Program-made: the position numbers and the translations under genes
The notes under the pieces: generated by a model
What the model saw: the letters and a program-made list of their open reading frames with translations, nothing else
Databases searched by the model: none
Told to the model about the DNA's origin: nothing
Source: Spisula solida
Taxonomy: Eukaryota > Mollusca > Bivalvia > Venerida > Mactridae
Assembly (NCBI GenBank): GCA_947247005.1
Contig: OX365948.1
Location: forward strand, 56,671,401 to 56,735,400
Length of the DNA stretch: 64,000 nucleotides
Direction of reading: 5' to 3'
Shown: piece by piece, positions 26,749-40,200 of the stretch
How the letters are laid out: every line of letters starts with the position of its first letter
Numbering within the stretch: position 1 is the stretch's first letter

Positions 26749-29700
26749 GTCTATGCTACACTCAAATAATAAAACAAAACACTATTTGCTTGACCAGACC
26801 TGCGTTTAGACTTTCAAAAGAAGGGGTTGGTGCTGAGATATGTGGTATTATGAAGATTTAAATTTACAGACATTGGGAGTCTACTTTCCAGAAAATCTGC
26901 AAAGTAACCATCGTTACTGTTTACGCTCTTCCGCCGACCGTGTCTTTTCCAACACCGGCCAAAATTGGTTGCGGCCGCAACTATCACCACCGGATCGCAA
27001 TTAGTGTAAACCTAGGTTTAAATCTCCGGCTGTTTCACTGAGCCTCAACAGTAGAGATTATCTAGCCCTTGTGTAACTTAAGGGGTTTTCCTTATGAATA
27101 TAAGATTGTTTGCCCTGTGAATTCAAACACGGGCTAAACAAGAAATTACTGTTGTTGACTGTTTTCCCCGGAATACTGAATTAGCGTTAAAGCAGGATAC
27201 ATTGCATACGGACATGCATAAGTAAAGTATTTCGACACCACGACTCCATTTCCGAAGAGGTATTGGTCAGTTTAATGAATATGCTAAAATGAACATAAAT
27301 ATGAACTTATTATCAGAGCAACTTATTGATCATTCCTTTGAAAAACAGAAACACCCGAAAGGAAATATGCATACTATTTCTTATAATCAAAACAAGTTTA
27401 GTATTGACATATTTATCACACAACACAATCAACATTGACTGAACACAGGGTACATTTATTTAGCAGTTTTGTGGCACATATATGCGTTTCACTGCATATA
27501 AATTCCTCACATATAAAGTATAGGTTTGATCTGGAAGATTCTTTTCAGAATATGTCAATATGATACCTTGTACTATCTTCGAAATAACGCTATCCTAACA
27601 CTTCTTGTCAATGAGTTCTGTTAAATACAAACATTCTAAAGTTGCTGAACCTCCAATCGAACTAACGAAATGTTACCTTTTGTGAAAATACTAGTAGTAT
27701 AAATACTTCATTACATTTTGTAGTTTGTTGTCACTTTTGGAACTCACTAATTATCAGGCCATTTTCTTGACCAGAGCACTACACGGAACTACATGCATGT
27801 ATCCGACATACCAGTCTTCTCAATTTGCACTGTAGACTCGATTCTGAAGAAAAGAATATCTATATTATACATTTATTCAATTCGTACTGCAACGAAAACA
27901 AACCGCAACGTTTTATCGTCAAACTGACACCAATTTCTACAAGTGTCGCGTCTTGTTAATTGTTCGGACTGTCAACAAGTGCACCATCACCTGTGGTTTT
28001 AGCCGGATTTCCACCGGAGAACAATTCTTATCTATATGAAGCTGATTTCCAGCATGGTACAATAATACTATATTTACACATATTCAACTATTCTTGGTTT
28101 CTGAATTTTCTAATTATTTTTCTCTGACCAGCTTTGCTTGACATGTCGCCTGCAGTGTCAGGACGCAAGTATTGAGTAACATGTGTTATTATATATCAGC
28201 ATTGTATTGATTCCAATCTAAAATTAATAAACAACATTCGCTCATTTTATTGTCTGTATTCAGGTTATATAAACTCTTCTATGCATGTAATGTTTACATC
28301 TACTATGTACTTATTTATTTCTTATGTTAGACTATGAGCTAAGCATATGTGCTGAATTGTCTGAATTACATTTTATGTTCTGTTCTATTTAACTATCTGC
28401 AATTCGTATTAAACTGACAAGCAAAATTATCATTCTTGGTAATGTACTAAGTATAAATATTAGCCTCTGAACAGTCATCAATCTTCAGTAATAAGTTACT
28501 ATTATGTAAATAAGGCTTACAACTACCGGTTATCAAAATTTAACTAGCATTTTACAGTATGTATGAACTAAGACGCTCTTGTTCAGCAATTTTGCATCAC
28601 AAACATATTCAAATTCTCTCCACTTTGAGATAAACGTGATTTCGTCACTCAACCATCATGATCTAAAGGATACCTCATAATGTAAATATTATCAATACAA
28701 GCAGCGTAACCAGATCCACTGGCGACTACAAATACGTTGGTATAGTTTACTTATCCAGCTCCACTGGCGTCAACAGAGACGTATGCCCAATTATCATATT
28801 TTGGATATGTAACTTATGTTCATTTATACACATCTACACTATAACAATATATTTTCATTCCAAGAAACAAATCAAAGATCTGAATCTTAATCACCTGAGT
28901 TGACCCTGACAATAAGCTTACATTGCTACCAGGCTACAGTGTATACATACAGTGAATATATATATATAAATTTTCACATCAGGCAATCTAATTTTCTAAC
29001 TGGACTCGAAACAAACCAGTAACCGACTTGTAACATACATTCAGATCGACTTATTTATACTGTCGGCAAAATGTCGTCCATATACCGGTCAAATACCGTT
29101 CTTACACCGGTCAAATGCCGTTCATGTTTAACGATCAACTGCCGTTCATATCCGGACCAAATGCAGTTCATATCCTGACTATCATATAACTACCTATAAC
29201 AACGTTCCAAGCAACATTTTTCTATTGCTCAATAATACGAAAAGTAAATCTTATTTTATGAATGTGGCAGTACTGAAGAAATAAACCAAAAGGCCAAAAA
29301 ATAAGAATGTTTATAATTTCTATGCCCACTCATTTTTAACAAAGTGGGAAAATTTACTATCTAAAACACGTCGTATATTCTGAAATTATCATACCGTGTT
29401 GATACACCGCTTAAATTTTAAAAATTATCAGGTTCACTGGAGCTTCAAAAACAACTTTAAAAGCCTACAAAACTAACGCACCGCGTGTAAACCAAATCGC
29501 TGTACTCATTGTTGGAATACTATTTAATTCAACTTGTATGACTTATTGTGATTGAAACATCCAGTGGTTTCCCATTACTGTACTCATTTTTTCAAGACAA
29601 TACAATTCAACGTGTACTCATTATTGCGATAACCAGAAGTTAACTCGTTTATACACTGTAACAAGAACCTTTCCCTGTCGGAAACAGTGATTGCTATCGT

Positions 29701-30171
29701 CTACATGTATTACTGTCGGTAGTATTTGGATTGTTTGAATACTACAATTCATCAACAACAATTCATAAATAAACTTGAAATTTCCTTAGAAGCACATACC
29801 GCACTACCAAATGTTGTATTGTTATTAATTTATATTCAATTGAACAGAATAAATCAATTTATACCATGCCAACCGACATACCATTTCCATACATGTAAAT
29901 TGTACAAACCAGTAATCAGGTTAACCCAAGCCAACGCTCAAAACAAGAACTGAATCTACTCATAGGAGACTCCCTTTCTCTGAATGTTAGTATGAACTGA
30001 GTATCATTTCTCTATTTTGTTTGCTAAGCAAGATATTTCATTAAAAATGAAAACTTAGTTCACTCACAGGAACTCAAACACGTGCTATTACATGCACTGA
30101 TATTACAATAAATATCATCAAAGCTACTTATCTGTACTATCCGTACTATCTGTCTGTGACACACACAACAT

Positions 30172-30345
30172 TCAGCCCCTCAGTACCCGGGCTTTGACAT
30201 CGTCAACAAGAACCTTGCTTTCTCTGTGCTGTTGGTATACACGTCTTCGTTGATGATTGGACTTGATGCCTGATAAAACGCCTATTTCTTCCACGTTGCG
30301 AGCTGCATGTTGTTTCGCTCGGTAGAATAGTCTTCTCTCCGACAT
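30172..30345 (-). CDS. Short basic ORF inside the repeat-bounded 3.9-kb segment
   Basis: A 57-residue frame starting MSERRLFYRAKQHAARNVEE, rich in Arg, Lys and His. It lies just inside one of two near-identical direct repeats (26562-26748 and 30497-30684). It could be a remnant of a mobile-element gene. No family is recognised. Confidence 0.25.
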   Translation of the reverse strand: MSERRLFYRAKQHAARNVEEIGVLSGIKSNHQRRRVYQQHRESKVLVDDVKARVLRG

Positions 30346-30496
30346 AATTCTCTGTCAACGGATGTGTTGTCTGTTTCTACGTCAGTCGCTTTCAATGTAC
30401 GTTGAATTGTAGTCTCTTACTGCGATAATGTACTGGTAGTTTTTCTTCGTTACTTTGCTTAGAAGATACGTGAAAACGATGTCCCTGAGTAGAGCT

Positions 30497-30684
30497 TAAA
30501 ACAAGACGTGACCTGACTGAAACCGTCTGGTAGAATGACAAAACTTTACATATCAATACACATTATCCTACACAGAAAAACCCGTGCAAAAATCAACTGA
30601 CCAATACATTTCTCACTCTATATGATCCGTTTCGCGTTCAGACAAATATTTCACGCTATACTAACGAAACGCGTGAAATAAATA
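30497..30684. repeat. Long direct repeat, right copy
   Basis: Partner of 26562-26748. High identity implies a recent event: element insertion with terminal repeats, or segmental duplication. Confidence 0.85.
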
Positions 30685-31327
30685 TTCTTGACTAGTTCAG
30701 TCACTAGAGAAAAAGTGGCACATCTTCTGAATGAAAACCCGAGTTTTTATCTTTCTTCATACAACTGCGCGATCAATTTTGTCCATTTGTCAATAATATT
30801 GACGTCATTTTTTCACATGTACAATTCAATGTCTTGACATCGGCATCATACACATCGACCTGAACAAACTTCATTCCATGCCTATCATCATGACCCTTTC
30901 TACAAACACAAACATACTACTTCCCTCTATCTTAATTCCCCCCCCCCCCCGAGTACATAAAGAAATGCATATGTTACATTTTCTCCATAAGATATTGCAT
31001 GCTGAATCCATTAATTTGGTTAGCATATCGCTTTCTTCGCGGGCCAAGCAGAGCAATGAGGTATGTGTTGATTGTTTACACCTTGAATTTGTTTAAAGCT
31101 TTGACTTTGCAACCAGGAATTCCAATGATGCAATAAACACATGAGTTCCGCTGCTGAAAGTACCTTTATAATACAGGGAAACCGAATGAAACTTGGCGAG
31201 ATCCACAAACTGTCAAAGAAAGGGTCGACATGGATAAAATAGATAGATTAGCCGCAGATATGAAACATGGTGGCATTAGGGACAAATCAGCCAAAAGATT
31301 ATTAGGTAGCTAGGTAAAGGGGTATTT

Positions 31328-31729
31328 AAAGTCCCTTTATGCCTTAAATGGCTATTTTCAAAAAGCAATAACTTGGCAACCTATATGAAAAATGATGCAT
31401 TTTGAGTACTTTTGTTGAGTCCCAAAGGTGGAAAACACCATAAGATGAAAGAAAGAGAAATCAAACCTCCAGTTGGTTTGTAAACAAAATAACGAAATGT
31501 AAACAATAAATGCATAATTTAAAGTCTAAGGGGAGCAACTCTTGCAAAATTAGTATTTTGTCATCCATACATTTTACTAAATGTGATTTTTGGCATACTA
31601 TTTCGACAGATATATGACATTATGTCGTCACATTAGAGGTCATTTGTGAAAAAGATTCTGATTCTTTGTATTTGGTCTATTTACTGGATGATCGGGAAAA
31701 AAGTTTTGGGAGAGATAATGTGACTTTAA
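31328..31729 (+). mobile_element. TTAA-flanked MITE family F2, copy 2
   Basis: 'ttaaagtccctttatgcc...gagataatgtgactttaa', about 400 bp, close to copies 1 and 5. Confidence 0.75.
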
Positions 31730-33479
31730 CCTTCCAAAAGCAAAACACAACACTCTCTTCAAAATGAATGATGGATAATATTCCGCATACAATGCACACT
31801 GATTGCTCATACATGTAAAACCTAATTCATATCCATGCAACAATGGTCAAATAGATCATATGGATTGTATTGTGTTTATATGACACAATCGGGTGTTCTT
31901 GTTCTGTTCAAATATTAGTAGAGCTCTCCTAGTATAAGGAACCCCCATCATGGAGAAATATCGACGTGCGCGTTTTTTTTCTGACAGTTATAAGCAACAA
32001 GTTTTCGACTTTAGCCCTAGCTATTGTCCCGGTGCATCAGGGAGCATATTTGAACTGTTCCATGGGGCCGATAGGTAATTGTTAACGAACACATTTGTTG
32101 GTATATAAGTTTATTTGTACAAATATTTTATAAATGTTCGAGAAAAGAACACTCGTACATACAATTTAAGATACAATATCTCTTGAATCTAACATACAAT
32201 CAAGATAACATGAACAAAAATGTAACTGACAATATTAAAAGAACTCGACTAAACATTCTTTGAAATATATTTAATAGTTAACAGACTGATTCCGAACATT
32301 CTAATCCATAGAATAATAGTTTACATGTAGTTGTATTAAATACATTCATATTTATCTAGGTGATATTTTGTATCAATTTTTAACCACACTTATTCACTTT
32401 AATATGTTGTAAAATGTAAACACCGAAATACGAATAAAAATATGATATCATAAAAGAAAATTTAAAATGGCAGATTTTTCAATAAATACCAAAATAAAAA
32501 CATTTTAAATCACAAACAATGATCTTCAATGTTAACGAGAGCCTTAACTGTGTTATTAATTTACAAATAGTTTGAATGTGTACGTACTAAAGAGTTATTG
32601 TAATCGCTCAAAGCTATCAAGGACTACAACATGTGTGCAGGTTAGACAATTAAGCAAGAAATGTGCAGGTAAAATTGTTACTATACGTGTCGTTTTATTT
32701 ATTTACATTAGATGCCAGCTCTAAGGTAACAACTATCTATTCATCATTTTTCTCTCAGTTTATCGTACCTGTAGATGTAGGTCAGTCATGGTCCATCTAC
32801 GTGATTTACAAGTATTACTAAATAAAAGCAAATGAACGTGTATATAAATCGAATACTCAGGTCAGTCACTTGTGTACATAATATTGTGTACATAAACATT
32901 GCAATTTCTCTCACTAATATCTTAGTTTAATAAGACATTGTTTGTATTAGTATGCAGCTCAGTGAGCTGTTTTCATTGCTCCTTTCTCCAATTAATATGT
33001 TTAAAACATATACAATAGAACGTTATTATATTGCAATGTTGGAACGCAAGTGACAGACCTGAATACACTGGCTATACCAATATAATAAACAAGTGACAAC
33101 ACAGCATATGCGTTGTCATTACAATATACAATATACTAAGTACACCATCGCTACACAGATGCATAACCTTTGAACAAAAATACAACATATTTCAAACATT
33201 GACACCAGAAACATAATGAAAGCTTCCACATATACTTCCAAACAACAACCTACTATTTACAATGGTTAAGTGTTACAGCTTATCAACCACTACTGTTTAC
33301 AAACACCATATAAAAGAAATAAACATCACATGTAAACATTATGGCGATTTCTGTGAAAGAGGGATGTGAATGGACGTCTCCACACATTTTCATTTCAATA
33401 TGCCATACCCAGTACGAGAATTCATCACAATGCTATGATGCCCAACATGTATTGACAAACGGCTAAAACTATGCACTAT

Positions 33480-33715
33480 AGTCGTTTTCTTGTGGAAACT
33501 GGGTCATTCAGCTAGTAATAATGTTTAGTACTTTTCGACAGCTTGGACTTGGGTGGATCTTTGCTTGTTTAGTTGGGTATTGTGCCTTGTATGTGTTTTA
33601 TGTTTCTGTGCTCGGTTTGTTCAGTTGGGCATTGTTGTTTGTGTGTTTTTAATGTTTTCTGTGTTCGGCTGGTTAAGTTGAGTCGTGCCTTCCGTGTCTG
33701 ACTTAATATAATCTT
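33480..33715 (-). repeat. Dispersed repeat family F1, reverse
   Basis: 'gtgttcggctggttaagttgagtcgtgccttccgtgtctgacttaat' with two internal duplications of the 'cagttgggcattg' block. Confidence 0.65.
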
Positions 33716-34226
33716 TTTTAACTGTCGCTCATTAATCATCGACAGGCCGTTTGTCTGTCTTCGCTAGTGTGTCATAAACGTATTGAAATATACCTACCAA
33801 TGATGCCCCGAAAACATATTCACAGAGTATAAGTTAAATTCTTTTTGTCAATTGTCCAGTGAGTGGAAACCATATACATGTAAAATACACACAAATTTAT
33901 AAACATGACCTATAAAATCACATTTTATTATCTAGATAAAAGTGTTATTATGTGACGAGCCGTAAATAAGTTCTGAAACTTCTGGCTCAAACCAATTTGC
34001 CATTTGGTTAATTATAGGCTATATAATATGTTTAAACTAATAGTGTTATTAACCTTTATGAAACATATTTCCGCAGCCTAAAATAATATAGAAACTCTCA
34101 TGACTTGAGTAGCTATCCCTCCTATTTCAGTCGTGTATTTTCCACTGAGATTGCCGAATGGGTACTGGTTTATTACTCATTTCATTTCAAATTTCCAAAG
34201 TTTCGTTAGTTTTTTTGTAATGTCTC

Positions 34227-34238
34227 TTTATTGTTTAT
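34227..34238 (-). terminator. Polyadenylation signals at the gene A stop codon
   Basis: Reading the minus strand, two AATAAA hexamers are separated by one base. The first is within the last codons (AAT AAA CAA) and the second overlaps the TAA stop. If used, the 3' UTR would be only about 10-30 bases. Confidence 0.45.
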
Positions 34239-37200
34239 TTGCAACCTGGTATGAACTGTTTATAGCATCGTAATGGTTGAAGAGATAAGCATCGCATTGA
34301 TTTAGAATTCCCTTCAATGTCAGAAGTGCCATTATATCAATATTTGCATCATTTTCTGTTTCACACTCGTAGTTCTTCATTGGAAATATTGAATTTCTTG
34401 GAATTCCTAAAACTTCGGAAACCTTTAAATAAAACATAGGAAAATACTTGATAATACATTGCACTAATAGACATACAATTACAGCAGTTATTTCACAAAC
34501 GTATTAGTTTCAGAACTGAGCAATATCAATGCGAGCAGACATATAGAAATATTGTTCATGTGAACATGAAACAAATGTTCATTATATGGAATATTTTGAG
34601 CTACTGATTATACAACGCATAGCATTGGACAACAAATAATTGAGCAAACTTAAAATTAAAGCAAAGTGCGTACCATGTCATTTTGACATCACCTTATCGA
34701 AATACTACTTGAAGTTGTTGAACATTCTGATATAAACGAATAGGATTCTTAATCACAATACAATTGCTAAAACACGCCCGAGATTGTTCACTCTATATTT
34801 TGACGAAAGATCGAACATTTTGAAAGCATACTTTAAGTAAAATACTAGTAGTACAAATCTTAAGCAGACTGCAATAGGGACCTTTTATGAAATCTTTATA
34901 ATCCAGCTTTGAACATTTTTAACCTTAAGCAGTATCGGCGTACCACAGTAACCACAAATCTCACTTTAACTATTGTCGACCTTACTAAGCTAATAAAAAT
35001 CTAGAAGAAGTCCAAAATAATATACAAACCTTTCCAACACAACTTTTTACTTTGGTACTGTAGAAAGCTTTGGATACATCCTCGCTTGTTTCTGCACTGA
35101 GACTGTCCACCTTGGTAAGTATCACTACCTGTGGTACGTCTGTTGATACATAAAATACAATCAGATTTATAATAATTTAATGAAACAATATTTGGTCAAA
35201 ACGATTATAACAAATCTGACACGAAAGATAGCACTCAACAGAAACAGTCGAGAAGGAACGCACACAAAAGAAAGATTACACATCTCAAACACCACAATGT
35301 CAAGCAATGAAATGATCAAGTAAAAACAATCGCTATTTGAAAGCATGCGAAGCTTAATACATAACTAGTTTTGATTTGATTACGATTGATCGCACATTAA
35401 CATATTTACAATAGATTTCAAGATTTTAAAGTTTAAGCCGTGTAGGAGTATGGATCTTTAAAACGCTTCACCATCTGATGTAAATAGATACTTTCGTCAC
35501 ATGCCAACAATTACAATAATTTAATCCACTGATTGATCATCATACTTACCAAGATTGTTCATCACAGTTTGCATTTCTTTGATATTTCTGGTAACTTCAG
35601 GATTAGCATCTTGCATTGCATCAACGATACTAGCATCTTGAATAATAGCAACACAGTGAATTCTCTCATCAAGTTTTGGGTGTCTCTTGAAGCCAGGCAT
35701 ATCAGCAGATATGTTCCCAGATGGATCAAGCTAGAAAGCAGTATCAGAAGGGTTTTGACTTGGAAACTGTTGTTTCAATAATAACAAATAGTCATTCTTA
35801 CATTAACATTCATTTCAATGTACACGTACCGAAAGCATATTACATAATAACGAAACCCAGTAGCCATGCAGTAGCAAAATAATACGTCTTAAGTATTTAA
35901 CCGACTCCATTTTTATCAGAAACTTATTCATTTCAGGTATCATGAACGTACACTTTCTGGTATCTAACGTGGGAAAGAAGAAAATATGAAATGAGACAGA
36001 ATTAAGCTCTACACATTTTGCGATGATTTCATCATTCCGTTAAGGGCATAGCGTACGTAACTCTAAGAAAATATGATAAGTCTCTGCTTCTATTATCGGG
36101 TAATAATTAATAAGAATGTTACAGAACCGGAAACTCTTACCTGGAATTTGTCAGGAATGTTTCCCTCTAGAATATATCGCATGTTGTCTTTCGACATCAA
36201 ATGCTCAGGCTCAAGTCCTCGTATATCACAAATACGGAACTTTAAGGGTGCTGGTCTAGCCGTGCTTCCCGACATTATAGGATATCTGGAAAACTACAAA
36301 TGTAGGTGACATTTAGAAAATGAGGCAACGATAAGTAACCAATGCGTCAATTTCGTGAAATTTAGGAAACGGGAATCAATACAAAACGTCGTTATGATAT
36401 AAAGTACAACCTACAATAGAAATAATAAAAACGAGATTATGTTAAGGCAGCACTCAACTTAACCAGCCGAGCACTGAAAACATTAAAAACACACAAAGCA
36501 CAATGCCCAACCGAACCAACCTAGCACAGGAAACATAAAACACATACAAGGCACAATGCCCAACAAAACAAGCAAATATCCGCCCAAGTCCAAGCTGTCG
36601 AAAAGTATAAAACACTATTACTAGCTGAATGACCTAGTTTCCACAGCCAAAACGACTATAATGCCTTATTTTAGCTGTCAGAAATCCTAAAACGAAGAAG
36701 TTCCCAACACACTGCCAACCAAAAAGGTGTATACAACAAGTGTTTCTCGGACAAATAACAGTAAAACATACTTCGGAACATGTTATTAATTTTGTGAAAT
36801 ACTCTAAAAACTCTACTAGGTATAAAAGTTACACACCCGAATGACACATTATTGAAAGTTTGATCACCGAGACAACTTTCATGCAGCGCTAGCAATGTGT
36901 ACATTGTTCTTTTTTTGTCTTTCGTGCTAAATGCCACCTTCCCAGGCCGATTTGTTGTTATCTTTTGAAATCGATTCTTGTGAACAATTTGTAAGAACAA
37001 AAAACTTACTTTGGTCGTTAAACTGTGATCGGCACTGCCACTCCGTGCTACGTTGAATATCTTGTTTCTAAATACGGAATTCCATGTGTTGAATACACTA
37101 GATTTTCCAGCACCAACGCCACCAAACAGAAGTATATTCACTTGTGGGAACGATACTTCGCCCGTTAATAAGTCACCAAGAGGTTCGTAATTTTCTACTT

Positions 37201-40200
37201 CGTCTTTCAGCGCTGGACGCTCCTGCAATAAGGTGGAGGAAATGCAGAAGTGTTAATCATATCTGTAACATCATGGAAATATGACCATATGGACATAGAA
37301 GGCTACGTTTGTAGTTTATCGAACTCATAAAAACACCGTAAGCAACTTCTTATTATCAATAACACATTAATTTTAAAGTATTTGTCATGCATTGCATGGC
37401 AGAGTGTTGTGTTTTTACAAGCGCAGGTTGTAATCATCGATATCGAAGAAGTGGCAATCTTAATTTAATGAATCCGTGGAGCAGGTGCCATAGAAGCAAC
37501 ATAAAATGATCATTTGGTTTAACTGGGTGATTACAAAATGAGGTGAATGATTGAAAATGGTGTGTAAAATGTGTATGCATCTAGTATATTCATGTTCTCT
37601 TCGGAAAATATATGTGTGTCAATAATTTAACAGTTTGAAAGTTGGGGTAGTACGGACAGTTCTAATTTCTCAGACGCAGCCTTTTTCTCTTTTCTGTGCT
37701 CGGCTGTTTCAGTTGAGTGGTGCATTTCCAGTCCGATTTTTTACTATATTTTGTACGAAGCTCATATAATATTAAGAATAATCAAGGTGTGTTACTTATC
37801 TTACCTCAACAGTATTCTTCCAGTTAACAGTTTTTCTCCAGTGTGTTTCGACAATGTCTGGGGAACTCATTTTTCCTGAAATAATATAAATATGGCTGCT
37901 TCATAAAGTTGTCTAGTACATTGATTGAAAACTCTTCCAGGAACTCGACATCCAAGACTAGTTATAACTCGTTGAATCAGGTCAGCCATCTGTTTACATA
38001 ACATGATTCTCATATTAATTATAATCTTGAGAGCTATTTTAGTAGAGGATTGTACTTGCATTTTTATCAGATCAAAATGTTTAAAAAAATAAAAATGATT
38101 TGTTTTGATATAAGATTGTTTGTATACAAGTGACGGACATTAATAAACATACTGTACTAGTCAAAGGTAACTGTATCATTAATAAGGAGTCAACATTTTT
38201 TTAAAATAAAATTTATATTATCATAGATAACATACATTTTATAAATGACGTTTTTTACTATTTATTAATGATACAGTTACCTGTGGTACTAGTTAGTATA
38301 CTACTACTACTACTAATAATAAAACATTTGTATAACTACTTTATTAATAGGTGATTGCATATTTGACAATAACTATCCCTTTTCAATTAGGTTCACAAGA
38401 AATATAGTAGGTTTAGACGGATTTTTATCAGGCAATTATTTAATCACGACAGTAACGTTTGATGATAAACAATGCAATGAAACAAAATAAATTCATCGAA
38501 ATCATCAACCACAAAACAAACAAACTTATCCGTACGCGCACCTGCATACATTTAAACATAAAACATGTTTACTATGACTCGACATGTACACACCCGGACC
38601 CGGTACGTAGTTATCATTATTTGATGGTTGTATTGATACAAAATAATGTCAAGATTGTTTGCATTTGGCATACACATGTTTAGTCATGTACAAGTATTAT
38701 CGCGTAAAAATTCGTGGAAATACCAGAACATTGTGCTCTTTATCACCTTCGGTACATCTGTTGACGTTTAAAGCCCCATTCTCTCTCATAAAACTATTTT
38801 CGTTTTTCGATCATCAAGCAAATACAAGAAATTAATAAAAAAAACCTCACAAATTACCAATAATTGACGACAAAATGTTACTACATCTGCTGAAATAGTA
38901 TGCCAAAATCCACATTAAAGTAAAATTTATGGAAGACAAAAGAGTTGCTTCCCTTAGACTATAAACTGTTCATTTATTGTTTACAATTCGTTTTTTTTTA
39001 AAAACAACTGGAGATTATATTTTTTTCCATCTTTTTCATCTTTGGGTCTCAACTAAAGAGCTCAAAATCCGTCAGTTTGCAGATCGGAATCCAACCGTCA
39101 GTTTGCAGATCGGAATCCAAGATACTGCATTTTGAAAATAGCCATGGAGCGTAATGGGGCTTTGAAAACTGTGTATAGTAGCCTTAATATGTTCTAACTG
39201 GCTTAGAATATAACATTCTGCATTCTGACTGGCCGATAGAAATGAGCACCAACGCATGGCGTTAAGTTTATGAAGAGAAAATTTTAATGATTAAATTTCA
39301 TTAACCGCCAAAATTCGGCGTTTTCATTGGCTGATGATGAAGGTTATATTCTTATAGGTATTTCACTTGTAAACAAACAATATACAGTCAACTCTCGTTA
39401 TCTCGAACTCGCTTATATCGAAGTTTCCGTTATGTCGATGTTTTTTTCAAGTCCCGATTTTTCTCCTTCTTTGTCTATATGAAATCTCGAGACCTATCTC
39501 GAAGTTTCGGCTCGAATTTTCGTTATGTCGAATTATTTATTTGGTCTCAATTAACTAATTTGCACTGTTAATCTACTGTTCATCTCGAAGTCTAGTCGAA
39601 GTCTGATCGTGTTCGACTAGTGTACAATGTTTTTCACACCTCGCCAGTCTGAAATCTTCGATTTACCTGTAATTTTCGCGCCTTCCATTGTTGAACAAAT
39701 ATTTGTTTGCACAATTTACGTAAAACATGTTATAAATATTCGAGTTACGTCCAAACATCAATAAACATGTCATCTCGAACAATTGTCTCGATTTATTATT
39801 GCATTGGCAATAAACATTTTATATGTTTTAGTCAAATAAAATATTGAAGTTGAAGTTGAAAGATCGTACACGTACATTAGCATGTGATACACTACACTTA
39901 CTGATAAGAACATATCATCATATATTAATGCAAACAACACTACGTACACAAACGAAAATGAATAAAACGCATTTTCTCGAGGAGGAATACATGTACATAA
40001 ATATCAAAACAAGCAATTCATACGAACATGTCGTTCTTACGAACGTAGCAATATGGTGGCATAAAATGACAGAAGCTAGAAAACTTGCAACTTCGATGCC
40101 GAAAATTCTATCTCGAATTTTCGTTATGTCGAAGTAATTTCCACGGTCCCGTGAAATTCGTGATAACGAGAGTTGACTGTAGAAATGATTATAGTCCAGT

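Larger units (their letters stand above)
22413..34227. other. Region between genes B and A
   Basis: No convincing gene is seen. It holds a TIR element (22443-23222), an F1 copy, a GC-rich patch (25380-25430) and a 3.9-kb segment bounded by direct repeats (26562-30684). It also holds an F2 copy (31328-31729) and a reversed F1 copy (33480-33715). Stretches such as 27000-29700 and 31900-33450 are AT-rich with no structure I can name. Confidence 0.5.

Noticed and set aside
26562..30684. Intact LTR retrotransposon
   Set aside because: The terminal repeats lack TG...CA and no gag, protease, reverse-transcriptase or integrase motifs were found inside.
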